A stretch of 64,000 nt of DNA from Psychrobacter pygoscelis (GCF_004335015.1 NZ_RQRU01000002.1:496001-560000); one strand, 5' to 3'. Positions 10,882-20,893 are shown, counted from the first letter of the stretch. Made by a program: numbers and translations. Notes: generated from the letters alone by a model not told the origin.

Positions 10882-12537
10882 ATGACCGACTTTCATACAG
10901 GTCTTGGCAAAAATGCTGCCAACCATCAGCCTCTCACCCCTATCGACTTCATCGAGCGCTCAGCGCTGGCTTACCCTGATAAAGTTGCCATTATCTATGA
11001 CGACCTTCAGCACAATGAGCTGACGCAGACGTGGGGCGAGACCTTCACTCGCTGCCGTAAGCTTGCCGACGGTCTCAAAAAGCTCGGGATCAATAAGAAC
11101 GACACCGTCGCTGTCATGCTACCCAATACGCCGCCTATGGTAGAGTCAGCCTTTGGTATTTCTATGTCCGGAGGGGTACTCTGTACCCTCAACACCCGAC
11201 TCGATATTAATGCATTGACCTTCTGCTTGCAGCATTCTGAAGCCAAAGCCCTGATCCTCGACAGCGAATTCGCCCATCACGTTGAGATTATCGAAGAGAC
11301 CTTTCCTGACCTTATCTTGATTCATGCCACCGATGCCGCTGTGAGTACAGCGCCGTTTGGACAGCTGAGCTACGAGGAAGTGATCGCCAGCAGTGACGAT
11401 TTAGACAATTGGGAAAAACCAGAAGATGAGTGGGACGCCATCGCTCTTAATTACACTTCTGGCACGACAGGCGCACCCAAAGGCGTGGTCTATCACCACC
11501 GCGGCGCAGCGCTCAACGCCGTGTCCAATATCCTTGATTGGGATATACCTAAGCACCCTGTATACCTATGGACGCTGCCGCTATTCCACTGCAACGGTTG
11601 GTGCTTCCCTTGGACCATCGCTGAGCGTGCCGGCGTCAATGTCTGCTTGCGCCAGATCAATGCTGAGCTGATACTAAAATTAATTGGCATCTATCATGTC
11701 ACCCATTACTGCGCGGCTCCTGTGGTGCACAGCCTCATCGCCAGTGGCGATCAGTCGCTAAAAGACATTATCCATCATGAGGTCAAAGGCTGGGTCGCAG
11801 GCGCGCCGCCGTCTGAGACCATGCTTGAGAATATGGAGGCCATGGGCTTTCACATTACCCATGTGTACGGACTAACCGAAGTCTATGGTCCGGTGACGCT
11901 TTGTGTCGAGCATGAGGAGTGGGACGACTTAGAGGTCTCCGAGCGCGCCAGCAAAAAGTCTCGTCAAGGCCTACCCTCGCATCTCATGGCAGGTTTTGAG
12001 GTGTTTAAGGAGGGTAGCTCTGAGCCTGTAGCAGCCGATGGTAAAGAAGTGGGCGAGCTGGCACTCAAGGGTAATATGGTGATGAAAGGCTATCTTAAGA
12101 GCCGTAAGGCCACCGATGCCGCCTTTAAAGACGGTTGGTTCCGTACCGGAGACTTAGGGGTCAAATATCCTGATGGCTATATCAAGATTATGGACCGTCT
12201 CAAAGACATCATCATCTCAGGTGGCGAGAATATCTCAAGTATCGAGGTAGAAAATGCCTTGTACAAATTGCCAGAAATCGTTAGCTGTGCTGTGGTCGCT
12301 GCCCCGCACGATAAATGGGGTGAAGTACCCATCGCCTTTATCGAAATCAGCGAAGGTCATACCCTTGAGCGTAGCACAGTGATTGAGCACTGCCGTCAGC
12401 ACTTGGCCGGATTCAAAGTCCCTAAACACATCATCTTTGCCGAGATACCAAAGACCAGTACCGGTAAGGTACAAAAGTTTGAGCTGCGCCAAGCGGCCAA
12501 ATCGATGGCGCACGAAGAACCAAAAGTAACGCATTAA
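10882..12537 (+). CDS. acyl-CoA synthetase (AMP-binding, medium/long-chain type)
   Basis: 551 residues, ANL superfamily. It adenylates a fatty acid with ATP and transfers it to CoA. P-loop motif NYTSGTTGAPKGVVYHHRG (about 191-209); the gate/acyl-pocket stretch LPLFHCNGWCFPW; A5 motif VYGLTEVYGP; A8 motif GWFRTGDLGVKYPDGYIKI then RLKDIIISGGENISS; and the adenylation lysine in KTSTGKVQKFELR at the end. It resembles the AlkK/medium-chain branch (LPLFHCNGWC is typical), but chain length cannot be read from sequence. AAAGGAA precedes the ATG. Convergent with the aminotransferase gene, with terminators between them. Confidence 0.9.
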   Translation: MTDFHTGLGKNAANHQPLTPIDFIERSALAYPDKVAIIYDDLQHNELTQTWGETFTRCRKLADGLKKLGINKNDTVAVMLPNTPPMVESAFGISMSGGVLCTLNTRLDINALTFCLQHSEAKALILDSEFAHHVEIIEETFPDLILIHATDAAVSTAPFGQLSYEEVIASSDDLDNWEKPEDEWDAIALNYTSGTTGAPKGVVYHHRGAALNAVSNILDWDIPKHPVYLWTLPLFHCNGWCFPWTIAERAGVNVCLRQINAELILKLIGIYHVTHYCAAPVVHSLIASGDQSLKDIIHHEVKGWVAGAPPSETMLENMEAMGFHITHVYGLTEVYGPVTLCVEHEEWDDLEVSERASKKSRQGLPSHLMAGFEVFKEGSSEPVAADGKEVGELALKGNMVMKGYLKSRKATDAAFKDGWFRTGDLGVKYPDGYIKIMDRLKDIIISGGENISSIEVENALYKLPEIVSCAVVAAPHDKWGEVPIAFIEISEGHTLERSTVIEHCRQHLAGFKVPKHIIFAEIPKTSTGKVQKFELRQAAKSMAHEEPKVTH

Positions 12538-12623
12538 GGGTAATTCATTGGCAAAGAGGTCTGAGATCGCAGTGGATTTTTCTGTCTCAATACTTGAGCC
12601 AACCTAAGCGTTAAAACAAAAAT

Positions 12624-12657
12624 AAAAGCCCTGATAGCCTTAATATCGGGGCTTTTT
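12624..12657 (+). terminator. acyl-CoA synthetase terminator
   Basis: AAAAGCCCTGAT (12624-12635) pairs with ATCGGGGCTTTT (12645-12656) with one G-T pair, then Ts. Confidence 0.85.
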
Positions 12658-12905
12658 AGACAGTGATGAGAACCGTTAAAACAAAGCACTGCTTTGTTAG
12701 GTTTGCAAGAGTAAATCCTTTAAAGAGGATTTACTGATATGCGGCTCAACAGTAGGCGTTCTTTAATGGCTATGGCCGTGCCTCATCCCTCGGCAACAGC
12801 ATGGGCTAAGTCCCATCTTATAATGTTTTAGCTACCGCTAGTATTCCTGCGAAATCGCCCCTTTTTTTCCCAAAGGAAGGGCTGGGGATGGATTCTCTTA
12901 CAACA

Positions 12906-12938
12906 AAAAACGCCCACTTAATCAAGTGAGCGTTTTTA
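12906..12938 (-). terminator. aminotransferase terminator
   Basis: AAAAACGCCCACTT (12906-12919) pairs with AAGTGAGCGTTTTT (12924-12937). A/T runs lie on both sides, and it sits downstream of the minus-strand aminotransferase. Confidence 0.88.
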
Positions 12939-13022
12939 TGGGTCTGTTTGCCTGTTTGCTAGTTGCACTAAAACCTTAGCCTACATAGCGCTACCAATCA
13001 AAACAGGTGCAGCCTACTTAGC

Positions 13023-14177
13023 CTACTGAGCATTTACCTTAGTAAATATCTCTTCAAAGCGGCTAACCGCACCATCGATATCTTTTAGCTTATCGATACC
13101 AAATAGCCCTAGTCGGAAAGTCTTAAAGCTATCAGGCTCACCGCATTTTAGTGGTACGCCAGCAGCAATTTGCATGCCCGCTTCGGCAAAGGCGCTACCT
13201 TTATGCATATCATCACGGTCGGTATAGACCACGACGACACCCGGGGCCTGATAGCCTTCAGCCGCGACACTTTGAATGCCATTGTCTTCTAATAAATCAC
13301 GGATACGATTGCCAAGCTCCCACTGAGCGCCTTTTAGATTCTCAAAGCCAAACTCTTTGGCCTCAAGCAGCACATCACGGAACTGACGCAGACCGTCGGT
13401 TGGCATAGTCGCATGATAAGCATGACCGCCATTTTCAAAGGCACGCATGATGGTGAGCCACTGCTTCAAGTCTAGGCTAAAGCTATCAGACTCTGTTGCC
13501 TCAACTTTGGCTACGGCAGCTTCGCTCAACATCGCAAGACCGGCACACGGGGTGCTGCTCCAGCCTTTTTGCGGAGCGCTAATAATGACATCAATACCCA
13601 AGTCTTTCATATCTAACCAAATGCAGCCAGAGGCGATACAGTCGATGACCAATAGACCACCAACACTATGCGTAGCTTCCGCTAAAGCCTTGATGTATTC
13701 ATCCGGTAGAATCATACCAGAAGCGGTCTCAACGTGCGGCGCAAAGACCACGGCAGGCTTTTGCGCTTTGATTTCAGCGACGGCCTTGTCAATCTCAACC
13801 GGAGCGAATGGCTCAGGCTGGGCATCACCCTCCACACTACTGTCCTCATGAACGCGGTCGGCAGTTAAGACAGTAGCGCTCTTAGCGATATTGCCTTTTT
13901 CTAAGATCTGCGTCCAGCGGTAGCTAAACCAACCATTACGAATAATAAGACACTCTTCACCTTGCGCCAATTGACGGGCAACCGCTTCCATTGCTGACGT
14001 CCCTGAACCAGGAACAATAACGACGGCTTCAGCGTTGTAAACGGACTTTAGATTGCTCGATAGATCGTTCATAACCTGCTGAAATACCTTAGACATATGG
14101 TTTAAGGCACGGTCGGTATAAACCACTGAATATTCTAATAAGCCGTCAGGGTCAATATCGGTTAGCAAAGCGGTCAT
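13023..14177 (-). CDS. class V aminotransferase (alanine/serine-glyoxylate aminotransferase family)
   Basis: 384 residues. PLP-dependent class V aminotransferase of the alanine-glyoxylate/serine-pyruvate group. VIVPGSGTSAMEAVARQ (about 54-70) binds the cofactor phosphate. VFAPHVETASGMILPDEYI leads to the cofactor-contacting Asp in LLVIDCIASGC (about 178), and the Schiff-base lysine is in ISAPQKGWSSTPCAG (about 205). The C-terminal PLKCGEPDSFKTFRLGLFGI is the substrate-carboxylate end. The amino donor and acceptor cannot be set from sequence. AAGGAG precedes the ATG. It is a single-gene unit between its own terminator and hemA. Confidence 0.88.
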   Translation of the reverse strand: MTALLTDIDPDGLLEYSVVYTDRALNHMSKVFQQVMNDLSSNLKSVYNAEAVVIVPGSGTSAMEAVARQLAQGEECLIIRNGWFSYRWTQILEKGNIAKSATVLTADRVHEDSSVEGDAQPEPFAPVEIDKAVAEIKAQKPAVVFAPHVETASGMILPDEYIKALAEATHSVGGLLVIDCIASGCIWLDMKDLGIDVIISAPQKGWSSTPCAGLAMLSEAAVAKVEATESDSFSLDLKQWLTIMRAFENGGHAYHATMPTDGLRQFRDVLLEAKEFGFENLKGAQWELGNRIRDLLEDNGIQSVAAEGYQAPGVVVVYTDRDDMHKGSAFAEAGMQIAAGVPLKCGEPDSFKTFRLGLFGIDKLKDIDGAVSRFEEIFTKVNAQ

Positions 14178-14406
14178 AAGAAGCTCCTTTTCACTTTAAT
14201 AAATAGATTACTGCATGAAGATAAAAAACAATATTGGCTATAATAACAGAGAAATACAAATATCAAGCAAGTGGCAATAATAAATACCAACGGCACAGAA
14301 TAGGCATATAGCGATTTTATTAGCAATTACTTATTAGAAGCTATATAGACTACAGCTGGCGACATAGCCGCAACCCACGATACCAGTGCTAATATGCGCG
14401 CGAAGG

Positions 14407-15816
14407 CTAGGATTGACGACGATAGGCATCGTCCAAGCTAGCTACGACGAAGTTTAATAGATCGGCATCACCTTCACGAGCAGCCTTACGCATCAGCTTA
14501 GAGGGCGGATGAGTGAGCGTCTGCGTCAACTTGCGAGTCAGCTCCGTCATAATCACCTCGGCAGGCTGTTGGCCTTGCTTAAGCGCTCTAAGGGACTCCG
14601 CTAAAATTTGCTCAGCATGATTGCTGGCCTGATTACGATATTGCTGAATGTCATTACCCACTTGACGAACTTGGAAACGCCGTTCAATCTCGACCACCAA
14701 GTGACTGACCAGCAGCTCAGCATCAACAGCAGCCTGACGTCGCTGCTCGATATTACCCGCAATGACATGTTGTAGATCATCTATTGAATACAGATAGACA
14801 TCATCTAGGCGGCTAATGGTGGCGTCAATATCGCGAGGTACGGCCAGATCGACCATCAGCATCGGCTGATAGCGGCGTTTCTTTAATGCCGCTCTGATCA
14901 TCTCTCTATCGATTAAGGTATCCATACTCCCGCTACAGCTACTCACAATATCAGCTTGTGGTAGCAGCGCCGGCAGATCTTGCAAGCTATAGACGAGTAC
15001 CTCGCGTCCAGGTTGGCGCAGCTCCTCAGCTAATGCCTCTGCCCGCGGTGCGCTACGATTACAGATAATAATTCGACCAATACCTAGCCCAGCAATATGC
15101 GTCGCCACCAGACGATTCATCTCACCTGCAGCCACCAGCAATAGCGTACGCTCAGCAGGATCATCAAAGATTTGGGTAACGAGCTTGGCAGCGGCAAACC
15201 CTAATGACACTGCCTGAGAGCCGACTTGCGTCTCATTACGAACGCGCTTGGCCGCAGCAAAGACCTGATCAATAATCCAGCTAAACCGTGTGCTCATATG
15301 GCCTTGCTCTTGAGCCAGACTCACAGCCTGCTTGATCTGCCCAAGTATCTGCGGCTCCCCTAAAATCATAGAATCCAAGCCTGACGCCACACGTAGCCAA
15401 TGCGTCAGAGCGTGAGCATCTAGATGGCTATAAAGGTAGGGCTGAATTTGCGCCGAAGCGATACGCTTATAGCTTGCTAGCCAATTAACAATGCGCTCAA
15501 TATAGCACTGATCACTAATGGTATCGCCCTCATCTAGGGCAGTACTGGGCGATTGAATAAGAGGTCTGGCGTCAATATCTGGACTTACAGATAAGCTACT
15601 TGAGACACTAGTCGCTGAAGATTGACGGGTAACGGCCTGTTTGGGCAATAAAGCGTAAATCTCAGTTCTATTGCAGGTGGAGACGATAACCCCACCTTCC
15701 GTAAAAGACGTTAACTCACCAATGGCGGTCGTTAGGTCATCCCCCACAAACGCCAAGCGCTCACGCATAGCGACAGGCGCGGTTTTGTGATTGACCCCGA
15801 TGACCACTAATCTCAT
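14407..15816 (-). CDS. hemA: glutamyl-tRNA reductase
   Basis: 469 residues. First step of C5 tetrapyrrole synthesis: glutamyl-tRNA plus NADPH to glutamate-1-semialdehyde, which HemL (40047-41354) converts to ALA. Start motif VIGVNHKTAPVAMRERLAF, catalytic Cys48 in VSTCNRTEIYAL, DSMILGEPQILGQIKQA, and the NADPH fold with LLLVAAGEMNRLVATHIAG. The C-terminal dimerisation helix is present. Residues about 60-100 hold a Ser-rich insertion not found in the shorter E. coli protein (418), which accounts for much of the extra length. The ribosome site is weak. It diverges from the TPR gene. Confidence 0.95.
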   Translation of the reverse strand: MRLVVIGVNHKTAPVAMRERLAFVGDDLTTAIGELTSFTEGGVIVSTCNRTEIYALLPKQAVTRQSSATSVSSSLSVSPDIDARPLIQSPSTALDEGDTISDQCYIERIVNWLASYKRIASAQIQPYLYSHLDAHALTHWLRVASGLDSMILGEPQILGQIKQAVSLAQEQGHMSTRFSWIIDQVFAAAKRVRNETQVGSQAVSLGFAAAKLVTQIFDDPAERTLLLVAAGEMNRLVATHIAGLGIGRIIICNRSAPRAEALAEELRQPGREVLVYSLQDLPALLPQADIVSSCSGSMDTLIDREMIRAALKKRRYQPMLMVDLAVPRDIDATISRLDDVYLYSIDDLQHVIAGNIEQRRQAAVDAELLVSHLVVEIERRFQVRQVGNDIQQYRNQASNHAEQILAESLRALKQGQQPAEVIMTELTRKLTQTLTHPPSKLMRKAAREGDADLLNFVVASLDDAYRRQS

Positions 15817-16538
15817 TACGAATTAACCATAAAAATAACACGGATAGGCAAAGTGATAATTTTTAAATAGGTGATAACCCAAACTTAATCGCTTTACATA
15901 GTGCTAGCGACAAACGTATAAGCGCAAACGCAGCCATTTATTACCCTGACAAGGGCAGCGCAGTACTACAATTGCGAAACTGAAAGCTAGGTTTAATCAG
16001 TATTTAAAACGGCTCATTATATCACTGTTACTGCGTTTATTTAACTCGCTAATAATATCGTATGGTTACTGAGCCGTTCTGATGGATTTGCTATCTTTAA
16101 TCCCAGCAGTAAGCTTGGTAACATGAGTACTATTGTATCGGCTGAACCACAACTTTTATAATGCAATGAAATAAATAGCGAGAAGTCGAGTCGATAAGCT
16201 GTTCTTCTCAATCAAGCAAGCGTTCGTGGTAGCGAAGCTATCAATATCGTCATGCACCGTCAAAAGCCGTTAAGCCCACTATTATTGCAGCCCATTATGA
16301 TAAGGGCATTAGACACCGTCACCGTTTATAGAGACGCTTATAGGTATTCTACAAAAAACACAAGGCTATACAACTTATATCTATATAGCTCAAGATAACA
16401 ACAAATTGGCAACCCCATTTTAGATAACTACTGGCTATTACAGCCATTCTAGAGCCTATTTATATGAGCATTGCCAATCCTGTTATCTCTTCCTACTATA
16501 AGGATATGGACAGTGAGTTTTGATTTTCGCTACATTTT
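15817..16538. other. 722-bp divergent intergenic region between hemA and the TPR gene
   Basis: No gene seen. It must carry the hemA promoter and the promoter of the TPR-lolB-ispE unit. I found no strong hairpin or operator. Confidence 0.5.
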
Positions 16539-16556
16539 TTGGAACCTACCGCGCCT

Positions 16557-18707
16557 ATGCTTTTTTTAAGATTTAAGTGTCTATATCGTAATCGCGGCTG
16601 TACGCTTGTGACTTACTCCACACTGTCTGCCTACATTAATCTTTTTCTGCCTATCTGGCGACAAAGTAAGCGTGCCTTGTTGTTGGCGGCATTTTTGTGC
16701 TCCAGCTTGCCCGCTCAGGCCAATATTTTCGATCCACTGCTTCGGGTATTAATCCCTTCATATCAAAGTGATAACAGTAGCAACCAAGCTACTGATAATA
16801 GTGATGACGACGGTACAGATGGAGATACTATAGAAGAAGATGGTACAGACGCTGACAGCATAGAAAACAGTGATAACAAGCAAATTAATACTAAAAGTAC
16901 CGATACTAATGCCGGTACTGAGCAGGTAACTACGACGGACGCTGAAAGCTTAGCGCCTGCTACCGAAACTGAAACTGAAACTGAAACTGAAACTGATAGC
17001 CTCATCTATGATCGTCAGCCGATATCCAGTCAAGGGCTGGAATATAACACCAAAAAAAAACAACCTATTAACCATCAACGCCATGCCTCCTCTTTTGTCA
17101 CACCAGTCAACACTGCCAAGGAGCCAAGCTTATACGCCCTCCTCGACGCTGAATTTGCCATTGATCGCGGTGAGATAGAGCGTGGCATTCAGATATATAA
17201 GCAGCAAGCGTTTAGACAGGATGCCACACCTGTCTTTGAGCGGGCGTTGGCACTGTCTCTAAGCTTTGATGATACGCAAAGCTCGCTTCAGTTTGCCACT
17301 GATTGGCAACAGCTGCACCCCGATCATGTGCCTGCTTGGTTCTATGTGGCGCATTTGGCTTTAAAAGCCCACGATTACGAGTTAGCAGGTGAGACACTTA
17401 ACCGAATCTTACGCTATGACCCTCGGGCAGATTTAAGTGAAATACTTATCGGCATTTACCCCATAAAAGAGCAAGACCAACGCGATCTATTAGCGACCCT
17501 TCAGCCTCTAGACAGCGCCCATAATGCCTCGTTATCTGTGCTAAAAGCAGGGCTGCTGCTAAAGTTCAACGAGCCTAAGGCCGCCCTTTTGCACGTCGAT
17601 CAAGCGCTAAAGCTACAAGCCAACAATGTACCGGTGATTACCTTAAAAGCCGATATTCTGCGCAAGCTGGTTAGCCCAGATGAGGTATTGGCTTATATTG
17701 AGCAAGCGCGCTTGCGCCTGCCTAATCGTAAAGGCTTGTATCTATACGAGATTCGCTATCGGCTAGAGAATGAGCAAAGCAGATCGGCATGGCAGTTGCT
17801 CTTAGAGGCGCATAAACGCTTTAAATACGATGCCGAGATTGCCCTTTTGGCTGCCCTAGTGAGCTTAGATATCGAGGAGTACCAGCAAGCCAACCAATTG
17901 CTTAACACCCTTGCCAGTAATCCACAATATCTGGATCAAGCCTACTACTATCTAGGCATTAGCGCCGAGCGTCAGCACCGGTTTAACACTGCCAAAGATT
18001 ACTTTAATGCGGTCATGCAAGAAGATCTGGTACTGTCTGCGCGCAAAAAAGTTGTGGCATTTGAGCTAATTGATAATAATGTCGATGCCGCTATTGCTAC
18101 CTTGCGCAAGCTACGTAAGCAGTTTGAAGTATTTGCCCCCGATAGCTATATCATGCAAGCAGATATCTTGCGTCAGCAGGGTTCTGTGGAAAAAGCCCTT
18201 GAGCTATTAACGAGAGCCAGTCAACGCTATCCAGATAATGAAGCACTATTATTTGCTCGGGCGCAGTTATTAGACAATCAAGATGACTTTATTGTGAAGC
18301 GAACTTTATTAAAGCACTTATTGTCTCTAGATCCCGAAGACCTGACTTACCAGCTTAGCTATGCCGAGCTGCTATTGACCAATGACCCCAACTCCGAACA
18401 GGGCTTAGCACTGACTGGCGCTATCATCGACATACCTTATGACGACCCAAGATATAACCGAGAGCACCATCTTGACGCCTTAAATCTTTTGGCCAGTAGC
18501 GCCCTTACTAATAAGCAATACGCTAAAGTTATTGACTACCTACGCACGCCTTATCAAGTGCTACCCACCCTACGCTCGGGGGTGTTACTACTGCGTGCCT
18601 ATCAGGGTCTAGGTAACGAACAAGAGGTCGCAATACTGCTTGAGGACTTACAGCATCGGTTTGCTTTTGGTCAGCAAAATATTGACGATAGCATCCAGCT
18701 GTACTAG
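16557..18707 (+). CDS. exported tetratricopeptide-repeat protein
   Basis: About 716 residues from the ATG at 16557; the frame is open to a TTG at 16539, and a GTG at about 16608 would put the start closer to the signal peptide, so the start is uncertain. A hydrophobic export signal RALLLAAFLCSSLPAQA ends about 65 residues into the long form. An acidic, Thr/Asn-rich linker follows, including a TETETETETE run coded by five GAAACT units (16965-16994). The rest is helical TPR-type repeats (for example AWFYVAHLALKAHDYELAGE, ALLHVDQALKLQANNVP). Such periplasmic TPR proteins commonly sit before lolB in pseudomonad relatives; partners are unknown. 55 bp from lolB, probably the same operon. Confidence 0.8.
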   Translation: MLFLRFKCLYRNRGCTLVTYSTLSAYINLFLPIWRQSKRALLLAAFLCSSLPAQANIFDPLLRVLIPSYQSDNSSNQATDNSDDDGTDGDTIEEDGTDADSIENSDNKQINTKSTDTNAGTEQVTTTDAESLAPATETETETETETDSLIYDRQPISSQGLEYNTKKKQPINHQRHASSFVTPVNTAKEPSLYALLDAEFAIDRGEIERGIQIYKQQAFRQDATPVFERALALSLSFDDTQSSLQFATDWQQLHPDHVPAWFYVAHLALKAHDYELAGETLNRILRYDPRADLSEILIGIYPIKEQDQRDLLATLQPLDSAHNASLSVLKAGLLLKFNEPKAALLHVDQALKLQANNVPVITLKADILRKLVSPDEVLAYIEQARLRLPNRKGLYLYEIRYRLENEQSRSAWQLLLEAHKRFKYDAEIALLAALVSLDIEEYQQANQLLNTLASNPQYLDQAYYYLGISAERQHRFNTAKDYFNAVMQEDLVLSARKKVVAFELIDNNVDAAIATLRKLRKQFEVFAPDSYIMQADILRQQGSVEKALELLTRASQRYPDNEALLFARAQLLDNQDDFIVKRTLLKHLLSLDPEDLTYQLSYAELLLTNDPNSEQGLALTGAIIDIPYDDPRYNREHHLDALNLLASSALTNKQYAKVIDYLRTPYQVLPTLRSGVLLLRAYQGLGNEQEVAILLEDLQHRFAFGQQNIDDSIQLY

Positions 18708-18762
18708 CCGGTAGTAACACAACAATATTTAAATCGTTTCACCCTTTTATTAAGGATCTAAT

Positions 18763-19452
18763 ATGCGCCAATCTTCTCTTTTACAGCCTACTTTTATCGA
18801 CACCGCTAACAATCGTTATGCTCAGGCTTTAAGGACTTTAGCATTCGTAGCGTTGAGCGCTGCACTAGTCACTGCCTCAGGTTGCCAGTCTATGCACACA
18901 AAGACTCAGCCGCTACCCTCTACCACAGCCCCTGCCCCTAGTGCCAACGTATTAACCCCAGCTAAGCTCGATAGCTTTATGATTAGTGGCAAAATCGGTA
19001 TTACCACCGCTGCGACTGAGCAGCAAGCGGCGCAAGCAGGTAGTGCCTTCTATGCTTGGGGGCAAGAGAACGAGCGCTTTGTTATAGAGCTTATGGGCGC
19101 GCTGGGTCTGGGTAAGACCAATATTAGTTATGATGGTCAGACCGCCACTTTGGTGAGTGAGAAGACAGGTACTCTCAGCGCCAATAGCCCTGACGAGCTG
19201 CTACAAAAAGCCACAGGCTGGCAAGTGCCCATCTCCCAGCTGCCTTATTGGATATCGGGGCATCCAACTCCGACAGACACTGGGCATCAAGTGGACAACT
19301 CAGGACGTTTGGTTGCCGCTATCAATGGCGACTGGACTGCAAGCTTTAGTTACGACGGCGATAAAACCTTGCCAAGTAAAATCTTGGCTCGTCATGATCA
19401 AGGTCACAAAGTCGTGATGACTATTATTCACCAAACGCCGCAACCACAATAA
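18763..19452 (+). CDS. lolB: outer-membrane lipoprotein receptor LolB
   Basis: 229 residues. Accepts lipoproteins from periplasmic LolA and inserts them into the outer membrane. An N-terminal hydrophobic stretch ends in the lipobox TASGCQS (Cys at about 43), so it is itself a lipoprotein; the N-terminus before the signal is longer than usual. The core shows FMISGKIGITTA (typical xGRlaI strand), FYAWGQENERFVIELMGALGLGKTNI, and PVSQLPYWISGHP matching the LolB PLPxLxYWLRG motif. AAGGAT precedes the ATG. It is placed between the TPR gene and ispE, the classic lolB-ispE-prs order. Confidence 0.92.
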   Translation: MRQSSLLQPTFIDTANNRYAQALRTLAFVALSAALVTASGCQSMHTKTQPLPSTTAPAPSANVLTPAKLDSFMISGKIGITTAATEQQAAQAGSAFYAWGQENERFVIELMGALGLGKTNISYDGQTATLVSEKTGTLSANSPDELLQKATGWQVPISQLPYWISGHPTPTDTGHQVDNSGRLVAAINGDWTASFSYDGDKTLPSKILARHDQGHKVVMTIIHQTPQPQ

Positions 19453-19486
19453 AGATGTCATCTTTTGCAGTAAAAACAGGTTAATT

Positions 19487-20647
19487 ATGACTGCTTCATT
19501 GCCTATATATCCGTCCGAGCCGCCGACCCTTACTCAGTTTTCACCGGCTAAAATTAATCTGTTTCTCCATATTACGGAAAAAAGAGCAGATGGCTATCAC
19601 GAGCTTCAGACCGTATTTAGGCTATTGAACTGGGGAGATACGCTGCGCTTTTGGTGCCGTGAATTATTGGCTATAGACCTAAGCAGCTACAGCGTCTCTA
19701 GCCGCGCTCAAGACAGCACTTCTCGAAATGGCGGCTCTCAAGGCGACAGCTTGCAAAGTAAGTTGGCTCAGCACATCACAGCTAGCGGTCTTGTTCAGCT
19801 GATTGGTGCTGATAGTATCACGCACAATCCTGCGGATAACCTCATCGTAAGAGCTGCTGCGGCGTTACTCAGTTATGTGAGCCGCTTCGGAGATATAGAG
19901 CAAAGATCTGAGACCCTCGCTAAGATTGAGATTGCCGTGGAGAAAGTTATCCCTATGGGGGCTGGACTGGGCGGCGGCTCCTCCAATGCAGCAGCGACTC
20001 TTATCGCTCTAAATAGCTTATGGCAGCTTGGTCTGTCTCAACAGCAACTGCTGGAGATTGGCGCTAGTATTGGCGCAGACGTGCCAATATTTATTTTGCA
20101 TCAAGACGCTATTGGTGAAGGCATTGGCGAGCGCTTAACACCAGTCGACTTACCCGCGCAGCGCTATCTGCTATTAATGCCCAAGGCGCATATCAGCACT
20201 GCTGAGCTATTCGCTCATCCAAAATTACAGCGTAACTGTCCACCTTTAACAGCAGCTAACATTATTCAAGAGCAGTGCGCTTACCTTTATCAGCTCCTGC
20301 CACCTTATCATAATGTCTTCGAGCCTGTCGTTCGTGAGCTATCACGTGCGGTAGATGAGGCGCTTATCTACCTAGAGCAGCTGGCCACTGAGCTAACTAC
20401 CTTAGCCAATCTGCCATCACAAAGTATCCGCGCCAGAATGACCGGCTCTGGCAGCACAGTTTTATTGCCTCTTCCAAATGACTTATTTGACAGCAGTCTT
20501 GCTAGCACCCCAGCTTGCCACGCCTCCAATCTAGACCTTGATGACCATGTAAAGAAGGCAGATTATCCACAGCATCAGCCATTTCAACAGTGGATTGTAA
20601 ACGCCCCTTGCCCCGCTATCATCGTAGATAGCTTGTATCGTAAATAA
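19487..20647 (+). CDS. ispE: 4-diphosphocytidyl-2-C-methyl-D-erythritol kinase
   Basis: 386 residues. GHMP kinase of the MEP isoprenoid pathway. The N-terminus SPAKINLFLHITEKRADGYHEL holds the CDP-ME-binding motif. The ATP loop is PMGAGLGGGSSNAAATLI (about 164-181), and the third motif RARMTGSGSTVLLPL is near 310. It is about 100 residues longer than the usual 280-290. The extra length sits mainly in a Ser/Gln-rich loop after LRFWCRELL (about 55-100) and in a segment after the GSGST motif (about 328-365). All three catalytic motifs are intact, so it should be active. AGG before the ATG; 34 bp after lolB. Confidence 0.93.
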   Translation: MTASLPIYPSEPPTLTQFSPAKINLFLHITEKRADGYHELQTVFRLLNWGDTLRFWCRELLAIDLSSYSVSSRAQDSTSRNGGSQGDSLQSKLAQHITASGLVQLIGADSITHNPADNLIVRAAAALLSYVSRFGDIEQRSETLAKIEIAVEKVIPMGAGLGGGSSNAAATLIALNSLWQLGLSQQQLLEIGASIGADVPIFILHQDAIGEGIGERLTPVDLPAQRYLLLMPKAHISTAELFAHPKLQRNCPPLTAANIIQEQCAYLYQLLPPYHNVFEPVVRELSRAVDEALIYLEQLATELTTLANLPSQSIRARMTGSGSTVLLPLPNDLFDSSLASTPACHASNLDLDDHVKKADYPQHQPFQQWIVNAPCPAIIVDSLYRK

Positions 20648-20865
20648 TTTATATGCCAGCTCATAGCCAAAGATAGCAGTCTTATCATAGTGACTAAGTC
20701 ATGGTCGTCAAATCATGCTCATCAAGTAGTCAAGTAATTAGCACTAGACAGAATAATCCATACCTCAGTCAAAAACTGACAGTACTCTTAGCCGACTATT
20801 ATCTTAGACTTATTCAACGAATTGGCTAAAAATCTCCTTAATTGATGTTAATCTGCATAAAACGC

Positions 20866-20893
20866 TTGCAAATACTATTTTTTAGCTTATAAT
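20866..20893 (+). promoter_or_regulatory. promoter of the tRNA-Gln genes
   Basis: TTGCAA (-35, 20866-20871), 16-bp spacer, TATAAT (-10, 20888-20893), about 14 bp before the mature 5' end of the first tRNA. A GC-rich stretch follows the -10, as usual for stable-RNA promoters. Confidence 0.65.

Larger units (their letters stand above)
12538..13022. other. 485-bp convergent intergenic region with three hairpins
   Basis: Holds the two terminators listed separately and, between them, GTAAATCCT-TTAAAG-AGGATTTAC (12712-12735), a perfect 9-bp hairpin without a T run. The stretch 12740-12900 is unusually GC-rich and non-coding on both strands; function unknown. Confidence 0.5.

Noticed and set aside
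13447..13851. 134-codon open frame on the plus strand inside the aminotransferase gene
   Set aside because: Antisense shadow of a class V aminotransferase with intact PLP motifs; no ribosome site or domain.
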